Assembly: GCA_026075535.2 (NCBI GenBank)
Contig: AP026542.1
Span: 12,586,001-12,650,000 of the forward strand
DNA length: 64,000 nt
From: Tricholoma matsutake
Lineage: Eukaryota > Basidiomycota > Agaricomycetes > Agaricales > Tricholomataceae
Reading direction: 5' to 3'
Shown piece after piece: positions 32,584 to 43,839 of the stretch. How positions within the stretch are numbered: position 1 is the first letter of the stretch; each line of letters opens with the position of its first letter. The notes under the pieces were generated by a model. It saw nothing but the letters and a program-made list of their open reading frames with translations, made no database searches and was not told the DNA's origin. The position numbers were made by a program, and so were the translations under genes.

Positions 32584-34444
32584 TCAAACCTTGACTTTCT
32601 TCTTGCAGTTTTCCTTCCCTTGTGGAACACTCCTTGCCCAGCTCTGCTCAAGGAAGGATGCCCACAGCCCCTCTGGTGTGCAACCAGCTTCCAGTGCTGC
32701 ATTCTGCACACTAGATGGTGCCTTGAGCCATGCCTTCTGATGCTTGTAGAAGGTTGTCCAATGGAACTGAGTCTTGAAGACAGCCTCAAAGGTCTCCTCA
32801 ACATTCCCACATGCCCTGCTCGCAGACCTGCACTTCTCAAATCCATAGGCTATGTCCTCCATGGAGAGATCATATGGCCATACAGTGATAGCTGCCTCAG
32901 ATGACGTTGAAGACAAGGCAGAGGATGACAAACATGCAGAATGGGTACACTTGCAGATTTTGTGGTGCCCACCCCCACCACAAGCACCAGAGGAAAAAGC
33001 TGCAGGCTGAGCAGAGGCACCGTCGTTGTCACCATCCGAGAGTGTGAGGTCAATGAAGGGAGGTTCAACAGAGACCCCAATGGAAGGTCCAACAGGCTCC
33101 ACTTTGATCATGCAGAATGGGGATACAGCTTGAACCATGCAATGTGGTTCTGACCCGATTGCCACGAACTTTCCTGAGGTCAATGAAACTGTCTGCAGCT
33201 CATCGTCGTCAGAACCCTGAGCACATTGTTGATGGGAGGATTTGTGATGGGAGGACTTGCCCTTCTTGTCACCATTCAGAACCTTGGGGAAAACAGCCAG
33301 CACCACATCGTCAGTGGAACCAGCAGGTACATAAGATTTGGCCAGCTTCCTTTCCTTCAAAGCCTTTCAACCAAAGGCCTGCTCCTGTGGCAAGTTGTTG
33401 AGAAAGTGGGGATGGAGGTACTTGCTTTCAGATAACAGGTTGTCGAAATGAAGGCAGGTTCTCTTGTTGACACCCTTGACGAAGAGGTGGTCACAATCCT
33501 TCATCAAGACCACTTGTCCAACATGGACCTTTGTTCACCGCCCAATTGAGGGGTTGTACATGTCGACATGCACATCATCCTCAGGGCCAACCAGCAGGTC
33601 AACCTTGCCCAGCACCTCAGCACTCAACACAAAATGCAGCCATTTGAATCCACCCTGTGCCTCGAAGATCATCACATCCTGATTGTCCTGTCAAAAAAGT
33701 GTTAAAAAAAGCACTGCAAGAAGCACAATAGATTAAACTTATCATTGCTGAGCCATAGACCATGATGGAATGCTTTGCTTTCTCAATATTCACCAAGCGC
33801 TTCACATATGCTTCTCACTTACCCTCCTATAATGCCTGCTCAAGTGCATACTGCTGGGTGAATGTGGGAGCCATCTGTGATGCATGGCAAGGGTTGGCAA
33901 ACATGTCTAATGCCAAGTCCACAGTCACCGATGGGCCAGCCATCACAGTGTTGTCAGAAAGGGGGAGGTTGGAAGGAGGCAGGGACCACGATGGAGGCCT
34001 CTCTTTCCTGCTCAAAGCTGAGGGCAAGGAACTAGCTACAATGTTGGTGGCAAGGTGGGTTTTGACTTGGCAGCCACCAGCTTCGATGCAGTGCCAATGA
34101 CACATCTTGTGAGGGCAGTCAATGTGGAGCCATCCCATCCCACATCCTCTCTTGATGCAAACAACCTGAGTAGCACTCAAGATAGGGGCAGGTTGGCCAG
34201 GAGGAGGGGCAGAGAGTGGCGGAGAAGAGGAGGGTGCCGAAAGAGCAGGAGAGGAAGGCGGGGATCCTTCGACAGCCTCAGCAAGCCAGTAATAGTAGGA
34301 ACAATAAGTTCCATCCCTGCTTTTCATGTGGCAGGACACGTATGCTTTCCCAGTGTTGCCATTCTTGTTTAATTTGCAGATCTTGGGGGCCAGCCGAATG
34401 TGACATGTGTTGCACGAGTACACAGTAGGTGATACTTCATGCAT
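32584..34444 (-). CDS. GRF-type zinc-finger protein with second Cys cluster and SUMO-interaction-like motif
   Basis: ATG at 34444 opens about 15 residues, then CNTCHIRLAPKICKL…YVSCHMKSRDGTYCSYYYWL, which fits a GRF zinc finger (nucleic-acid binding in other proteins). A Ser/Pro linker leads to CIKRGCGMGWLHIDC and CHWHCIEAGGCQVKTH, a second cysteine/histidine cluster. An intron near 33680-33770 (acceptor TTGACAG) precedes DNQDVMIFEAQGGFKWLHF. Reading continues through VLMKDCDHLFVKG, FPKVLNGDKKGK, and FIDLTLSDGDND, a hydrophobic-Asp-Leu-Thr core with acidic tail like a SUMO-interaction motif. The last third has WTTFYKHQKAWLKA and EGLWASFLEQ. About 590 residues; few or no stops, better kept than the neighbouring transposase. 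The donor site is unclear. Its place inside the element suggests a helper or host-facing role; that is inference. Confidence 0.65.
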
Positions 34445-34831
34445 GGTAGATTAGAACCTGTAGGATTGCTAAAAACAACATGACCAATAAGTGAGATAAG
34501 GTGAGATTTCTGCAAATCAATGCACTGAGAGTTAGTCTTGAATGCATAGTATCTTGTGCTATTGAAGGGGGCACCGCATTTGTTAAAATGCTCCAGAGGA
34601 TAAGAAGAGAAACAGACTCACAATAGTGGATGTGCATACTTGCGTTATGGGGTTTGGATATTGCAGTGAGGAGGGATGCAGTGTTGGTGGTGTGATGGTG
34701 GTGTGATAGTGTGGCACTGGAGTAGTGATGCATGTCGCAAGGCAAATTGAGATTCAGAGGTGACGTAAGCCAAACGGGACAACCAGAACAAACAGGACAA
34801 ACAGAACTCGTAGGATTATCCAAAATTGAGA

Positions 34832-35174
34832 TTCTCTGTGCAATGTGGAATCTGAAATGTACAATGCAGAATTTGAAATGTGCAATGTGGAATCTGAAAG
34901 GCACAATGCTGAATCTGAAATGCGCAATGCAGAATTTGAAATGCAGAATGTGGAATCTGAAATGCAGAATCTGAAATGTGCAATGCACAATCTGAAATGC
35001 AGAATTTGAAATAAGCAATGCAGAATCTGAAATGTGCAATGGGCAATCTGAAATGTGCAATGTGGAATCTGACATGCGCAATGCAGAATTTGGAATGCGC
35101 AATGCAGAATCTGAAATGCACAATGTGGAATCTGAATTGCAGAATCTGGAATGCACAATGCGGAATCTGAAAGG
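34832..35174 (-). repeat. Subterminal tandem array, right arm
   Basis: Words like GCAGAATCTGAAATGCGCAAT repeat about 20 times with period near 15-23 bp. It is the inverted counterpart of 30140-30400 and is somewhat longer, so the arrays have changed in copy number since the repeats were identical. Confidence 0.85.
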
Positions 35175-36078
35175 TTTAAGCTCCCAATCTTTTGTCAACT
35201 CTGAGTCCTTTGCTATTCTCTATTCTATAACTCTATCTATGCTTCTCCAACTCAGTCTCACTCCAAGTCATATATGCAGACAATACAATCTGAGTTTCCC
35301 ACACCATCAAGTTGCAGAGCAATGCACATGCAGAGAACTAGGCTACAAGGATAATGTTGTGATATTGCCTTAGCAGTATGATTACTATATGTTGCATATG
35401 ATCTCTGATACCTCCCAAGTATGTTTTCCAAAGTATCTTGATAGTAACTGATATTTATGTGGTTGATATTTTTTAAATACTTCTTTTTAAATATCATATC
35501 AGTATGAATCATAACTGAAAAATCTTACCTTCATCATACTTTCACCTTACTGCTGTAGAGATACAATACAAAAGTTCTTCTCTATTTTTCAATTATTCTA
35601 GTAGAGAATACTGTAACAATCCTGTGTCTTATATTTTAATAGCATCATGGAAGTATCTTGAGGTAGCATTCATTTAACTTAGAATACTGTCAAAATATTT
35701 ACAGTATACATTTCTAGCTATCCAGTGAAAATATTTTGCTTTTATTTGAGCCAGTAATGTGACAATAACATGATAGATTTTCTTAGTATTGCTTGAATAT
35801 GCCCACAGAAATATGTCAACAGTATGGTATATCTGATATTCAATATTTCTTTGATATCTTACTGGTATCTTGACACCCAGTTGGGAGTATCTTGAATGCA
35901 TTTTTACAATATCTTTCTAATTTGCTCAATACTGACTTGATACTAATGTAATAATATCTTCGCAGTTACTTAATGTTCTATCAAAATACTTATTGTTCAG
36001 TATTGTGACAGAATTAGGAATACTTTCAATATACTGATACAATACTTCATTAGGAATATCTTGCCCTGCACCCAGTGT
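35175..36078. repeat. Right inverted-repeat arm of the large KDZ element
   Basis: Inverted copy of 28456-28532 plus 29287-30120, without the 754-bp insertion. Confidence 0.85.
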
Positions 36079-36900
36079 TACCCAGTTAAGGGGACACCCC
36101 ATGAGCATTAGAAATTGTATTAGAAGTTACCCATCTTTCTCCATTCCCTCTCTTGCAGCTGTCCCCACAACAATGTCTCCTGCATTGGCAATGTTGAGCT
36201 GTGTTTCCTCCCTGCTCCTTGTTGTTCTTGGGAGAAGGACTTTGACCCTTCGGTGGAGTTGGACAGACTTCTTCCCTGATGTCTGCATTTGGATGGTGCA
36301 GAAGCTGGTGCACTGGCCCTGGGAGACCTTTCTTGAAGGTGGCTTGAATGTCAGGAAGTGATGTTGATAGTGGAACCAGCTCCTCCTTCCTGACCCTCCT
36401 TCAACATACTCACATCTAAGCCTCCTCCCTCTTCCCCATTCTTCCTCATCCAAAGTTGAAGACTGCACTTCTTCCTCTCTTTCCTCCATGCCAGCTTCTC
36501 AGCACCCCATGATTCCATTCTCTGGAGAGCAAGACCTGGTTAACAGAATACACATAAGACTATCATTGATAAGTAACCTACCTCTAGGCTTTGTGTGAGA
36601 TTGGCTGAGCTAGCTTCTTCATTTGACTCAGGAGGGCCAGTAATGTTTGCAGTTGTGATCAAATCACTGTTAGTGGTGCTTGCATTTTTGCTTATGTCAA
36701 GATTGCCAGCAGATTCAGGATCCAGAAATTGTAGTCCAGTGGGATATAGAGAGTCCTCAAATGACTGTTCAAGATGCAATATTACTGCCAAAAGATCTTT
36801 GACATTGCCAGAGTAGGAGCCAAAGCCAGGTGGAAAGGTGCCACTAGAACCAACAGAAAGAAAGTACTGAGCAAGCATTGCAGTGTGACATGTAAGCCAT
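36079..36900 (-). pseudogene. Unknown multicopy gene, 5' part (piece 1 of 3)
   Basis: Minus-strand reading: MLAQYFLSVGSSGTFPPGFG, VKDLLAVILHLEQSFED, then NEEASSANLTQSLEV and an intron (GTAGGT…TAACCAG, 36580-36540). Next are RMESWGAEKLAWRKERKKC and, after a frame change, ETQLNIANAGDIVVGTAARE. It ends near the right tip of the large KDZ element. Together with 28216-28455 and 25380-26371 it probably forms one gene. Function unknown. Confidence 0.45.
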
Positions 36901-38839
36901 AAGACACCATCTGGAGTTGATCAACTTAAGAAAAACATCAATCACAGGTGTAGGTGTATGAGGAAGCTTCATTGTCACTGAGAGACTGTCTCATGCTGGC
37001 CATAGGACTCATTTTTTATCTGCTCTGGACAGCCCTCTCACTCAAGAAATCTATTGTCATGGGTGCTACTGGCTGCTGCCATGGATGCATGCAGATTTAC
37101 TCTTCATATGACAACTCCATACATTTATAGTATGTAGGGTGTAGCATGGGTCACACTGCACCCATACCTGTGTACACTGTACCAATTCTAACACTGCAAC
37201 CATGGTGACAGGTTTTTACCCTGGTCTGTTACACCATGAATATACACCATGGTTTTTTGCCTTGTATTTGATGTTCTACATTGTTAAACATAGTATTTGT
37301 ATTTTTATGATAAACCTCAACTCCCTCAACTACACCCTGTATACAACACATAAGCTACAGACAATAATAAGGCTTTTTTTATTTGAATAATGCCTCACAT
37401 TTGCATGAGGGGTACAACACAAGTATTAAAATTTTTCATTAAACTAATTACCAGGGAGGGGCCACAAAACTAAAACCTCCCTTGAGAAAAATGTGAGGGA
37501 GAGCACACCATGCAAGCAGTTGCTCACAGCAGCAGTGCTGCTTCCCTGAGTCCCTCAGACTCCCTCTCATCCCCATTGTCCCTGGTCCTTATCTGTTCCT
37601 CCCCATTGTTCATTGTCATCCAGGTCATGGTGGCTATCTGGTAGCTCCTGTTGGATTAGGTAATCTGACACATGTGTGAATGGATCATCAGGTAGCCTCT
37701 TACCTAAGCAGTGGTATTGTCACATCAGAGTTGACTCACATAAGTCTTGCAAGGAGTACATGGTTACTCTGAGGGTAGAGCTTATCTGTTAGAAAGTGAA
37801 TTCTACTGATAAGGCCTGATAGCTCAGCAGTTAGATCATCTGGTATATGTTAGGGTGACACCCACTATCTGCTAGCTAAGACCGTGTGGGTTCTCTCTAC
37901 AAGAAGCGGGCAGGATCCACACTCGTGATGGGGGAATTGATGGTTTTGATGTGAGGGGTTATTTATAGGTGAGTTTGTTGAGATAGGCCTTTCACACCAA
38001 AAACGTAGGTGGAATACCTAAGAGAACACAACTGGGGTCCCCTAGGCATATATTTAGGGTTTATATACTATGTTACATATATTGTACATTGTTGTTACCG
38101 ACGCACTTGTACATGTGCGTACATTTTGATGCATGTGAAATAAAATTCTCATGCTATCAAAGTGTAGCATCATTTGGCGTCATGTAGTGTAATTTGACAT
38201 ATTTCATTACATAGTGGGATAAATATTAATATTAATACTATCTACATTAGTTTATTTTTTTGTAGACACTGTAATTTTGAGTAGATATTATATATACTGT
38301 GTGAAGACCGGTTGCAACTGATTGGAACAGGTTTTTGATTGGTTTTTGAATATTTTTGAAGTTGAGGCAACCAGCAACCCAACTGACTCTATTTTGGAGC
38401 AACCGCAACCAGTTGGATTGGGTTCAGTTGTGGTTTTTTTTTCCAGTCCATAGGACTGGATCTTTAAACACTAAGGAGAACAAGGGCTATAAGATGATAA
38501 TATATCGAAATGTTCCTTGCTTATTGTTCTAATAAATCACAGAAATGTAGAAGATACCTCGTTGCATCCAAAATTGTGTCTTGGCTTGTTGAGCTTTGTC
38601 TGATAGTACCATACAATATCATAGCCTCTGGAGGTGTGGATTAAGGGATAAACAATACTTTTAAGACAGCCAAGTGTGTCCGAAGTGGTGCAAATTGCAC
38701 AATGTTATTTGAAGTAGCTCAAAGATTGTAAAATAGGTTCAAGGAGAGCTCATGATATTTGTAGATGTTTGTAAGAGTTCACAGAACCATAGAGGGTGAA
38801 TAAGAGGATAAGGGAAGATGTGCACATGATTACTCATTA
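36901..38839. other. Repeat debris without recognised gene
   Basis: 37130-37260: CCCATACC/ACCATGG words as in the foldback at 19.1-20.0 kb. 37385-37500: two hairpin units (CCTCACATTTGCATGAGG; CTCCCTTGAGAAAAATGTGAGGGAG). 37800-37900: a weak tRNA-like stretch (TAGCTCAGCAGTTAGATCA, then GTGTGGGTTCTCTC). 38300-38482: hAT-type MITE remnant with GACCGGTTGCAACTG and the end GATCTTTAAACACTA. The rest is unassigned. Confidence 0.4.
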
Positions 38840-39075
38840 TCTTCTACAGGAAACTTGGAGTGCTCAAAGTCACCGCTACTCAACATCAACTCATCTTATC
38901 TCACAGGATCGAGACTTGAAATTGCAGGATGCATATGAGTTGATGTTGAGTAGTGGTAACTTTGAGCACTCCAAGTTTCTTGTAGAAGATAATGATGATA
39001 AGCTTGATAGTATTATCTGAGTTATGGGCTGAGAAATTATCCTGCAATTTCAAGTCTCGGTCCTGTGAGATGAGT
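38840..39075. repeat. Interlocked inverted repeats
   Basis: CTTCTACAGGAAACTTGGAG…CATCAACTCAT (38848-38893) is inverted at about 38936-38990; CTCACAGGATCGAGACTTGA (38899-38930) is inverted at 39041-39075. The two pairs are offset, not simply nested, so the region arose by a rearrangement of one palindromic element. Confidence 0.65.
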
Positions 39076-39150
39076 ATGGTTGCTACATGTGGGACTAGCA
39101 AATGTCCAATAAAAAGCTGAAATGTCAATGGCTGCAAATTTTTTATCAGA

Positions 39151-40218
39151 TATCCCTGTCCATTTGATTTCAAATTAAAACAAGCAAGATAAGAATAAAT
39201 TTAAAAATATAAAATAAGTAAATAAAAAACTCTTTTAATTTAATATTTGAGTGTATAATAAAATTTAATTTAAGCAATCAGAATAAATATTTTTATGCTT
39301 TTAAAGTTATTATCAAGATAATATAAAAATATAAAATATAAGATAAGCATAATAATAAAATTAAAATAAAATTTGTTTTTGTTGAGTAAATAAAATATAA
39401 TTTTTCAATCTAAAAATAAAAATAAATAGATTTATTTGGCAGATTCTTCTATATACATACAATGATGCTGTTATATCATTCAAACATGCATAAGATAGTG
39501 GTCAAAATCTTCTTTTGGATAGATTAGAATCAAGAAAATTTTTTAACAAATGCTGATTGTGCTGGAAAAAAGCACTCTCCTCCTGTTTCTTTCTTTCTAT
39601 CTTTCTTTCTTCTTCTCATCCCATGAATACACTTCCATTCATCTCCTCCACATCAAAATGTTATTGCCTGGCATCATATACAACTGGAGGAAAGGGGTAC
39701 AAGACAAAAAGTACAAAAAGATTTTGGATGACAAAATCACAACGTTGTCACTACTTTCAAATATAGTAGACAGTGCAGATATAAAGGGAGAATTATTACA
39801 CATGGCTATACAGAGCTCATATGCTTTGCCAGAGGCAATGTTCATAATTCTGAGCAGGATGCCAAGCTGCATGCTACAATAATCTTAAAAAAGAATGAAA
39901 AAAGAATGACTACGGCATATGTCTACCACAATAGAACTATTTCTTTCTCAAACATGAAATAGATAGCCCAAATATCCTAAAAATGTGTTTGTTATTGGAG
40001 AGTGTTGGCTTTAGATCGATGAAACCCTTCAAAGGCCAGAGGCCCAAATAACTTCAACAGATGGGTGTGTGGTGGAATAGTGAAACAGTTGCAAGTGGAC
40101 TCATTTATGCTGCTGAGGCATTGACATTTTATATCTGTTTACTTATTTTTTATCCTTTAATAATTTTAAATTTAATCTTATCTTGCTTTTTTTAATTGAA
40201 ATCAAATGGACAGGGATA
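39151..40218. mobile_element. 1.07-kb element with about 55-bp terminal inverted repeats
   Basis: TATCCCTGTCCATTTGATTT at 39151 is repeated in inverted form ending at 40218, and the likeness continues through AAGCAAGATAAGA. The sequence just inside the left end (39200-39440) is extremely AT-rich. An open stretch of 110 codons lies at 39550-39882 (LPGIIYNWRKGVQDKKYKK); I do not recognise it. No clear target duplication. Confidence 0.65.
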
Positions 40219-40869
40219 ACAGGCATTGTTGAATCAATAGCAGGATTCTGGTGTGTGATGTTGAACAAGGAGCTCTTCATGCCGCACCTGGGTTTCAGAT
40301 GCATCTCCTTTCTCACTATTTGTGTAGGTGCATGGGTCATAGATCACATTCTGTCACTCACCCCTGCTCAGCATTGCAGGAGGTTGCCAAGAAAAACACT
40401 ACTTCAAAAGCAGCTGGTAAGTCCACGAATAGAGACAAGTGGGTCAGTAAAAGGGGAAAGCCCTTGACTTACCTTAGTGGTGATAAAAATGGAAGAACAA
40501 GCAAGATTTGCTAACTAAGCAGCTGAGGGCTCTTTGAGATGACCCAGAAGAGGAGATGACACACAAGAGAATTTGAAACATGGGATACTGCAGGGATGAA
40601 CCAGGCTCAGCCATCATCCCTTCAATGGGCCCATGCTCCCAGCCAGCATCATCACAGCTGTAGCCAGCTTCTGTTTCCACTGAGCAGCCAAACAGCTGTG
40701 CAGAGCCATTCTCTGATAGTGAGCAGGCTCCATTTGACCCTGCCACAACTTTGCGAGGTGACATCGCAGGAATGCCTTTCAATCTTGGGGAGGCACCATT
40801 TCTTTCAAATGTGTATGATGCAGCAAACTATACAATAAGCCCCAGCTACACTCTCGGCTTCATGCCTGC
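40219..40869. other. Unassigned sequence with short ORFs
   Basis: Plus-strand reading includes SALQEVAKKNTTSKAAGKST and NRDKWVSKRGKPL around 40370-40470, perhaps a remnant of a gene of unknown type. No domain recognised. Confidence 0.25.
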
Positions 40870-41010
40870 TTATTCTAACACTTTCCCCTTTGCACCACAT
40901 ATCAATATGAACATATACAAACCTCTATGAACACATGAAACATTTTCAAAACACTTTGCAATACTTCAAACTACCTTGAACTACTTTGCACCACTTTGAA
41001 TGCCAACACA
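40870..41010 (+). repeat. LTR fragment, Gypsy copy-B type
   Basis: CCCCTTTGCACCACATAT and CATATACAAACCTCTATGAA match the start of the LTR at 17930. Confidence 0.7.
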
Positions 41011-42440
41011 TTTTCATCAAATGTAAAATATGACACCACTGCCATTTAGACATCTGCTTATAGTTGCCTGCATTCAAATGTCAGTAATATGTATGAATTT
41101 GAGTGGACATTGGAAGATGTTTAAAATGTATATTATGCTTGGATGCTCTACACTCTTGCTTGCAACCCAACTACAATCCAACTACATCAAATGTAAATTA
41201 TGATATCACCACCATTTATACTCAGTAAAAAAGATATGTCAGGTTTAATAACATGACGGTCATGTGAAGTCTATGAAGAACTCTCGTGATTGGGCATGCC
41301 AGGCTGCACCGGCACCAGCTACATTGCTCCACACCACCAACCTCCACAATGCCCCAAGCATGGGCAACTTTATGATGGCACCAAGAGAGGAACATCGGGA
41401 TAACATGTCCCCTGCAATGTCTCTGAGTAGGCCCCCATTGACATTTATGAAGTGAAGGCAAATCACAGAGGACCAGGAGAACATCCCACTTGTCAATAAT
41501 GCAGCTTACCCTCATGTAAGGAAGGCATCCTATAGGTGCTATATAGTACTGATTGTCTCAGCAATTTTCAGAACCTTGCTTCAATATACCTGCCACCTAA
41601 GAGGGATCTGTCAACAGCCGTGAAAACTAAACATACTAAATGATGCTGCCTGCCTTCACCTTGACCCTATAAATCATGCTGAAATGCTGGGGATGATGGG
41701 GATTTGGGTCCATGATTTTGCATATGAACCGACCTCATTCCATGTGCCTTCTGTGTTCTGCCATCCACATCAGGTCCAGCCTGCTGTGAAGCGAGGTCTG
41801 ACACATACTGATACTGAGCCCGACATTGTCCAACCCCCTACTGATGCCCACCATGAACAATTGGGATCCAACCCTCTCACTAGTCATCAACCCCTTGCAT
41901 GCTTGCAGGGATTTCTCCAATTTTAGAACTGTGGCAAACATTGGAAAACTCAAGGCTTGAACAGCCCTGGTAATTGTGCTGTGGGTTTGGTGGGGGTATG
42001 GTGTACTATTTTTATAACCTGTGTCATACTGCCACCCAGATTGTGGTGTGGCTGGCTTTTTTACTATGTACATGAAGTTGTTTTAGATGAATATTTATAA
42101 TAACAAAAACATGCTCTCCTCCAAATTACCCCATACTTCTTCTTATCACTGTCATTAATATATCCAAGCATGAGAGCTTTTCAACAACTCTCAGTAGCTG
42201 TGGCCAAGTTGCAATTGTGAGTTGTATGGTTCACCCTACCACATGATCCCATCACAAGATCACATTTCTATGGATCTGAATGCATCTGTTCCTCAAGTTT
42301 CTTTGAACTTTGGTGGATGCAATGCTCAGCCTGCATAGAATATCTCAAAATGTTCTTTCTTTATCTTTTCATTCATTTCTAAATCTGACTTTTGATGTTA
42401 AAGACTGCTAGCAGAAAGCTGCTCTGGTCCAGAGTACCAG
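41011..42440. other. Unassigned sequence
   Basis: An open minus-strand stretch at 41735-42073 reads SGWQYDTGYKNSTPYPHQTH and later DLMWMAEHRRHMES. It has a protein-like composition but I cannot name it. Otherwise no gene is supported. Confidence 0.25.
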
Positions 42441-42480
42441 TTGGGGAGCTCATCATGTATATCCCCAGTGTGGCCTGGCC

Positions 42481-42629
42481 ATGGCTGCTGAGCTGTATGA
42501 TGTGGTTGTTATAGGAGGAGGTATGTCTGTTATTTCTGTGTTAATGTACTCCTCTTCCAATGTTACTTGTGTGTGCAAGGTCCAGGAGGATACATGGCAG
42601 CAATCAAAGCTGCACAAATGGGATTGAGG
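42481..42629 (+). pseudogene. Dihydrolipoyl dehydrogenase fragment (FAD-binding start)
   Basis: Exon piece 42481-42520 reads MAAELYDVVVIGGG; an intron (GTATGT…TGCAAG, 42521-42579) follows; the next exon 42580-42629 reads GPGGYMAAIKAAQMGLR and meets another GTATGT donor. This is the GxGxxG dinucleotide-binding start of a pyridine nucleotide-disulphide oxidoreductase, and the exact pattern (YDVVVIGGGPGGY, AAIKAAQ, GL) is that of dihydrolipoyl dehydrogenase, the E3 subunit of mitochondrial 2-oxoacid dehydrogenase complexes. Nothing beyond the second exon is present: after the donor the sequence turns into LTR-like repeats. The kept intron shows a genomic DNA scrap, not a retrocopy. Confidence 0.75.
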
Positions 42630-42633
42630 GTAT

Positions 42634-43085
42634 GTCTGTAAGGGGACCATTTGACAAATGTCTACAAGCCCCTACAAAACCCTACAAACCTCTACAAACT
42701 TGTTCAAATGACTTTGAATGATTTTGAACAAACCTTGAAGGTTGATGCATTGCTTGAACGACTTCGAGCTCTGATCACGACCTTGAACCCCCTCATCATT
42801 CTCTCGAACCTGCGAGTTCAATTGTTACTTTGAACTCCCTCAGACTTCAAGTGCCTACTCAAACTTTGAACAATTGATTGAATGTTCCTCGAATTCGATC
42901 AAGACTTTGAACAACTTTGAACATCCCATGGATTCCACTTCAGACTTCCAACAAAAAATGGTTGAGTATTTGGAAGGTGTTCACAAGGGTGAAAAATTGA
43001 TATTGCCAAACCGATGTTACAAGGTAGGCAACTGTACAAATCAAAAACAGATATAGAATAGTAAACCGTAAAACACATATGGAAT
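42634..43085 (+). repeat. LTR-like sequence
   Basis: CTACAAACCTCTACAAAC and TTTGAACAACTTTGAAC words are typical of the LTRs at 45.24 and 54.36 kb. Ends are not defined; it adjoins the truncated dehydrogenase fragment. Confidence 0.4.
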
Positions 43086-43090
43086 AGTTC

Positions 43091-43811
43091 ACACAACAGG
43101 CAGGGCAAAACTTTCCCAGAGAGAAAATGTGGAGAAAATGTGGAGAAAATTACACTTTTTCATTTAGAAAACAAGTAGGGAAAAACTAGTGAAAATAGCC
43201 TATTTTCTGTTCATTTTCTCTTCAATCTGCCTAAGGAAAAATTATATCATTTTTGTGGAGAGAAAAAAAGGGAATCTGCAATGAAAAGAACTTGTTTCTT
43301 CTTGATTTCCCCCTAATTTTTGCATAGGAAAAAGAGTGATATTTCCTGCAAAAGCAAATCAGAAATCTTGAGTGAATATAACTTATTTCTTCCAAAATTT
43401 GACCTGGAAAACTGCATGTGAAAAGTGTAATTTTCTCCTCATGTTTGCCAGCTTTTCACCAGGAGAAAATTACACTTTTTCACATGCAGTTTTCCAGGTC
43501 AAAATTTGGAAGAAATGAGTTATATTCACTCAAGATTTCTGATTTGCTTTTGCAGGAAATATCACTCTTTTTTCCTATGCAAAAATTAGGGGGAAATCAA
43601 GAAGAAATAAGTTCTTTTCACTTCAGATTCCCTTTTTTTTCTCTCCACAAAAATGATATATTTTTCCTTAGGCAGATTGAAGAGAAAATGAACAGAAAAT
43701 AAGTTATTTTCACCAGTTTTTCTTTACTTGTTTGCTACATGAAAAAATGTAATTTTCTCTCTGTTTTCTCCATATTTTCTCTCAGGAAAAATGTTGGCCT
43801 GCCTGTTGTGT
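43091..43811. mobile_element. 721-bp near-perfect palindrome (foldback MITE)
   Basis: ACACAACAGGCAGG at 43091 is inverted at 43811, and the two halves pair along their whole length around a centre near 43450 (for example AATTACACTTTTTCACATGC). Composition is AT-rich with GAGAAAA words. No coding potential beyond shadows. No clear target duplication. Confidence 0.85.
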
Positions 43812-43839
43812 CAGAAAAAGAAATCAAGGTACACTACTC

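Larger units (their letters stand above)
28456..36078 (+). mobile_element. Large KDZ-type element with long inverted repeats and two genes
   Basis: ACACTGGGTGCAGGGCAAG at 28456 is repeated in inverted form ending at 36078, and the similarity runs inward for more than 1 kb: 28456-28532 plus 29287-30400 against 34832-36078. A 754-bp stretch (28533-29286) is present only in the left repeat and is therefore a later insertion. Inner ends of the repeats are tandem arrays. Between them lie a KDZ transposase gene (plus) and a GRF-type zinc-finger gene (minus) in tail-to-tail arrangement about 110 bp apart. The tip TTACACT resembles the TTTACACT of the short-TIR elements. No target-site duplication was found. 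Confidence 0.8.
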
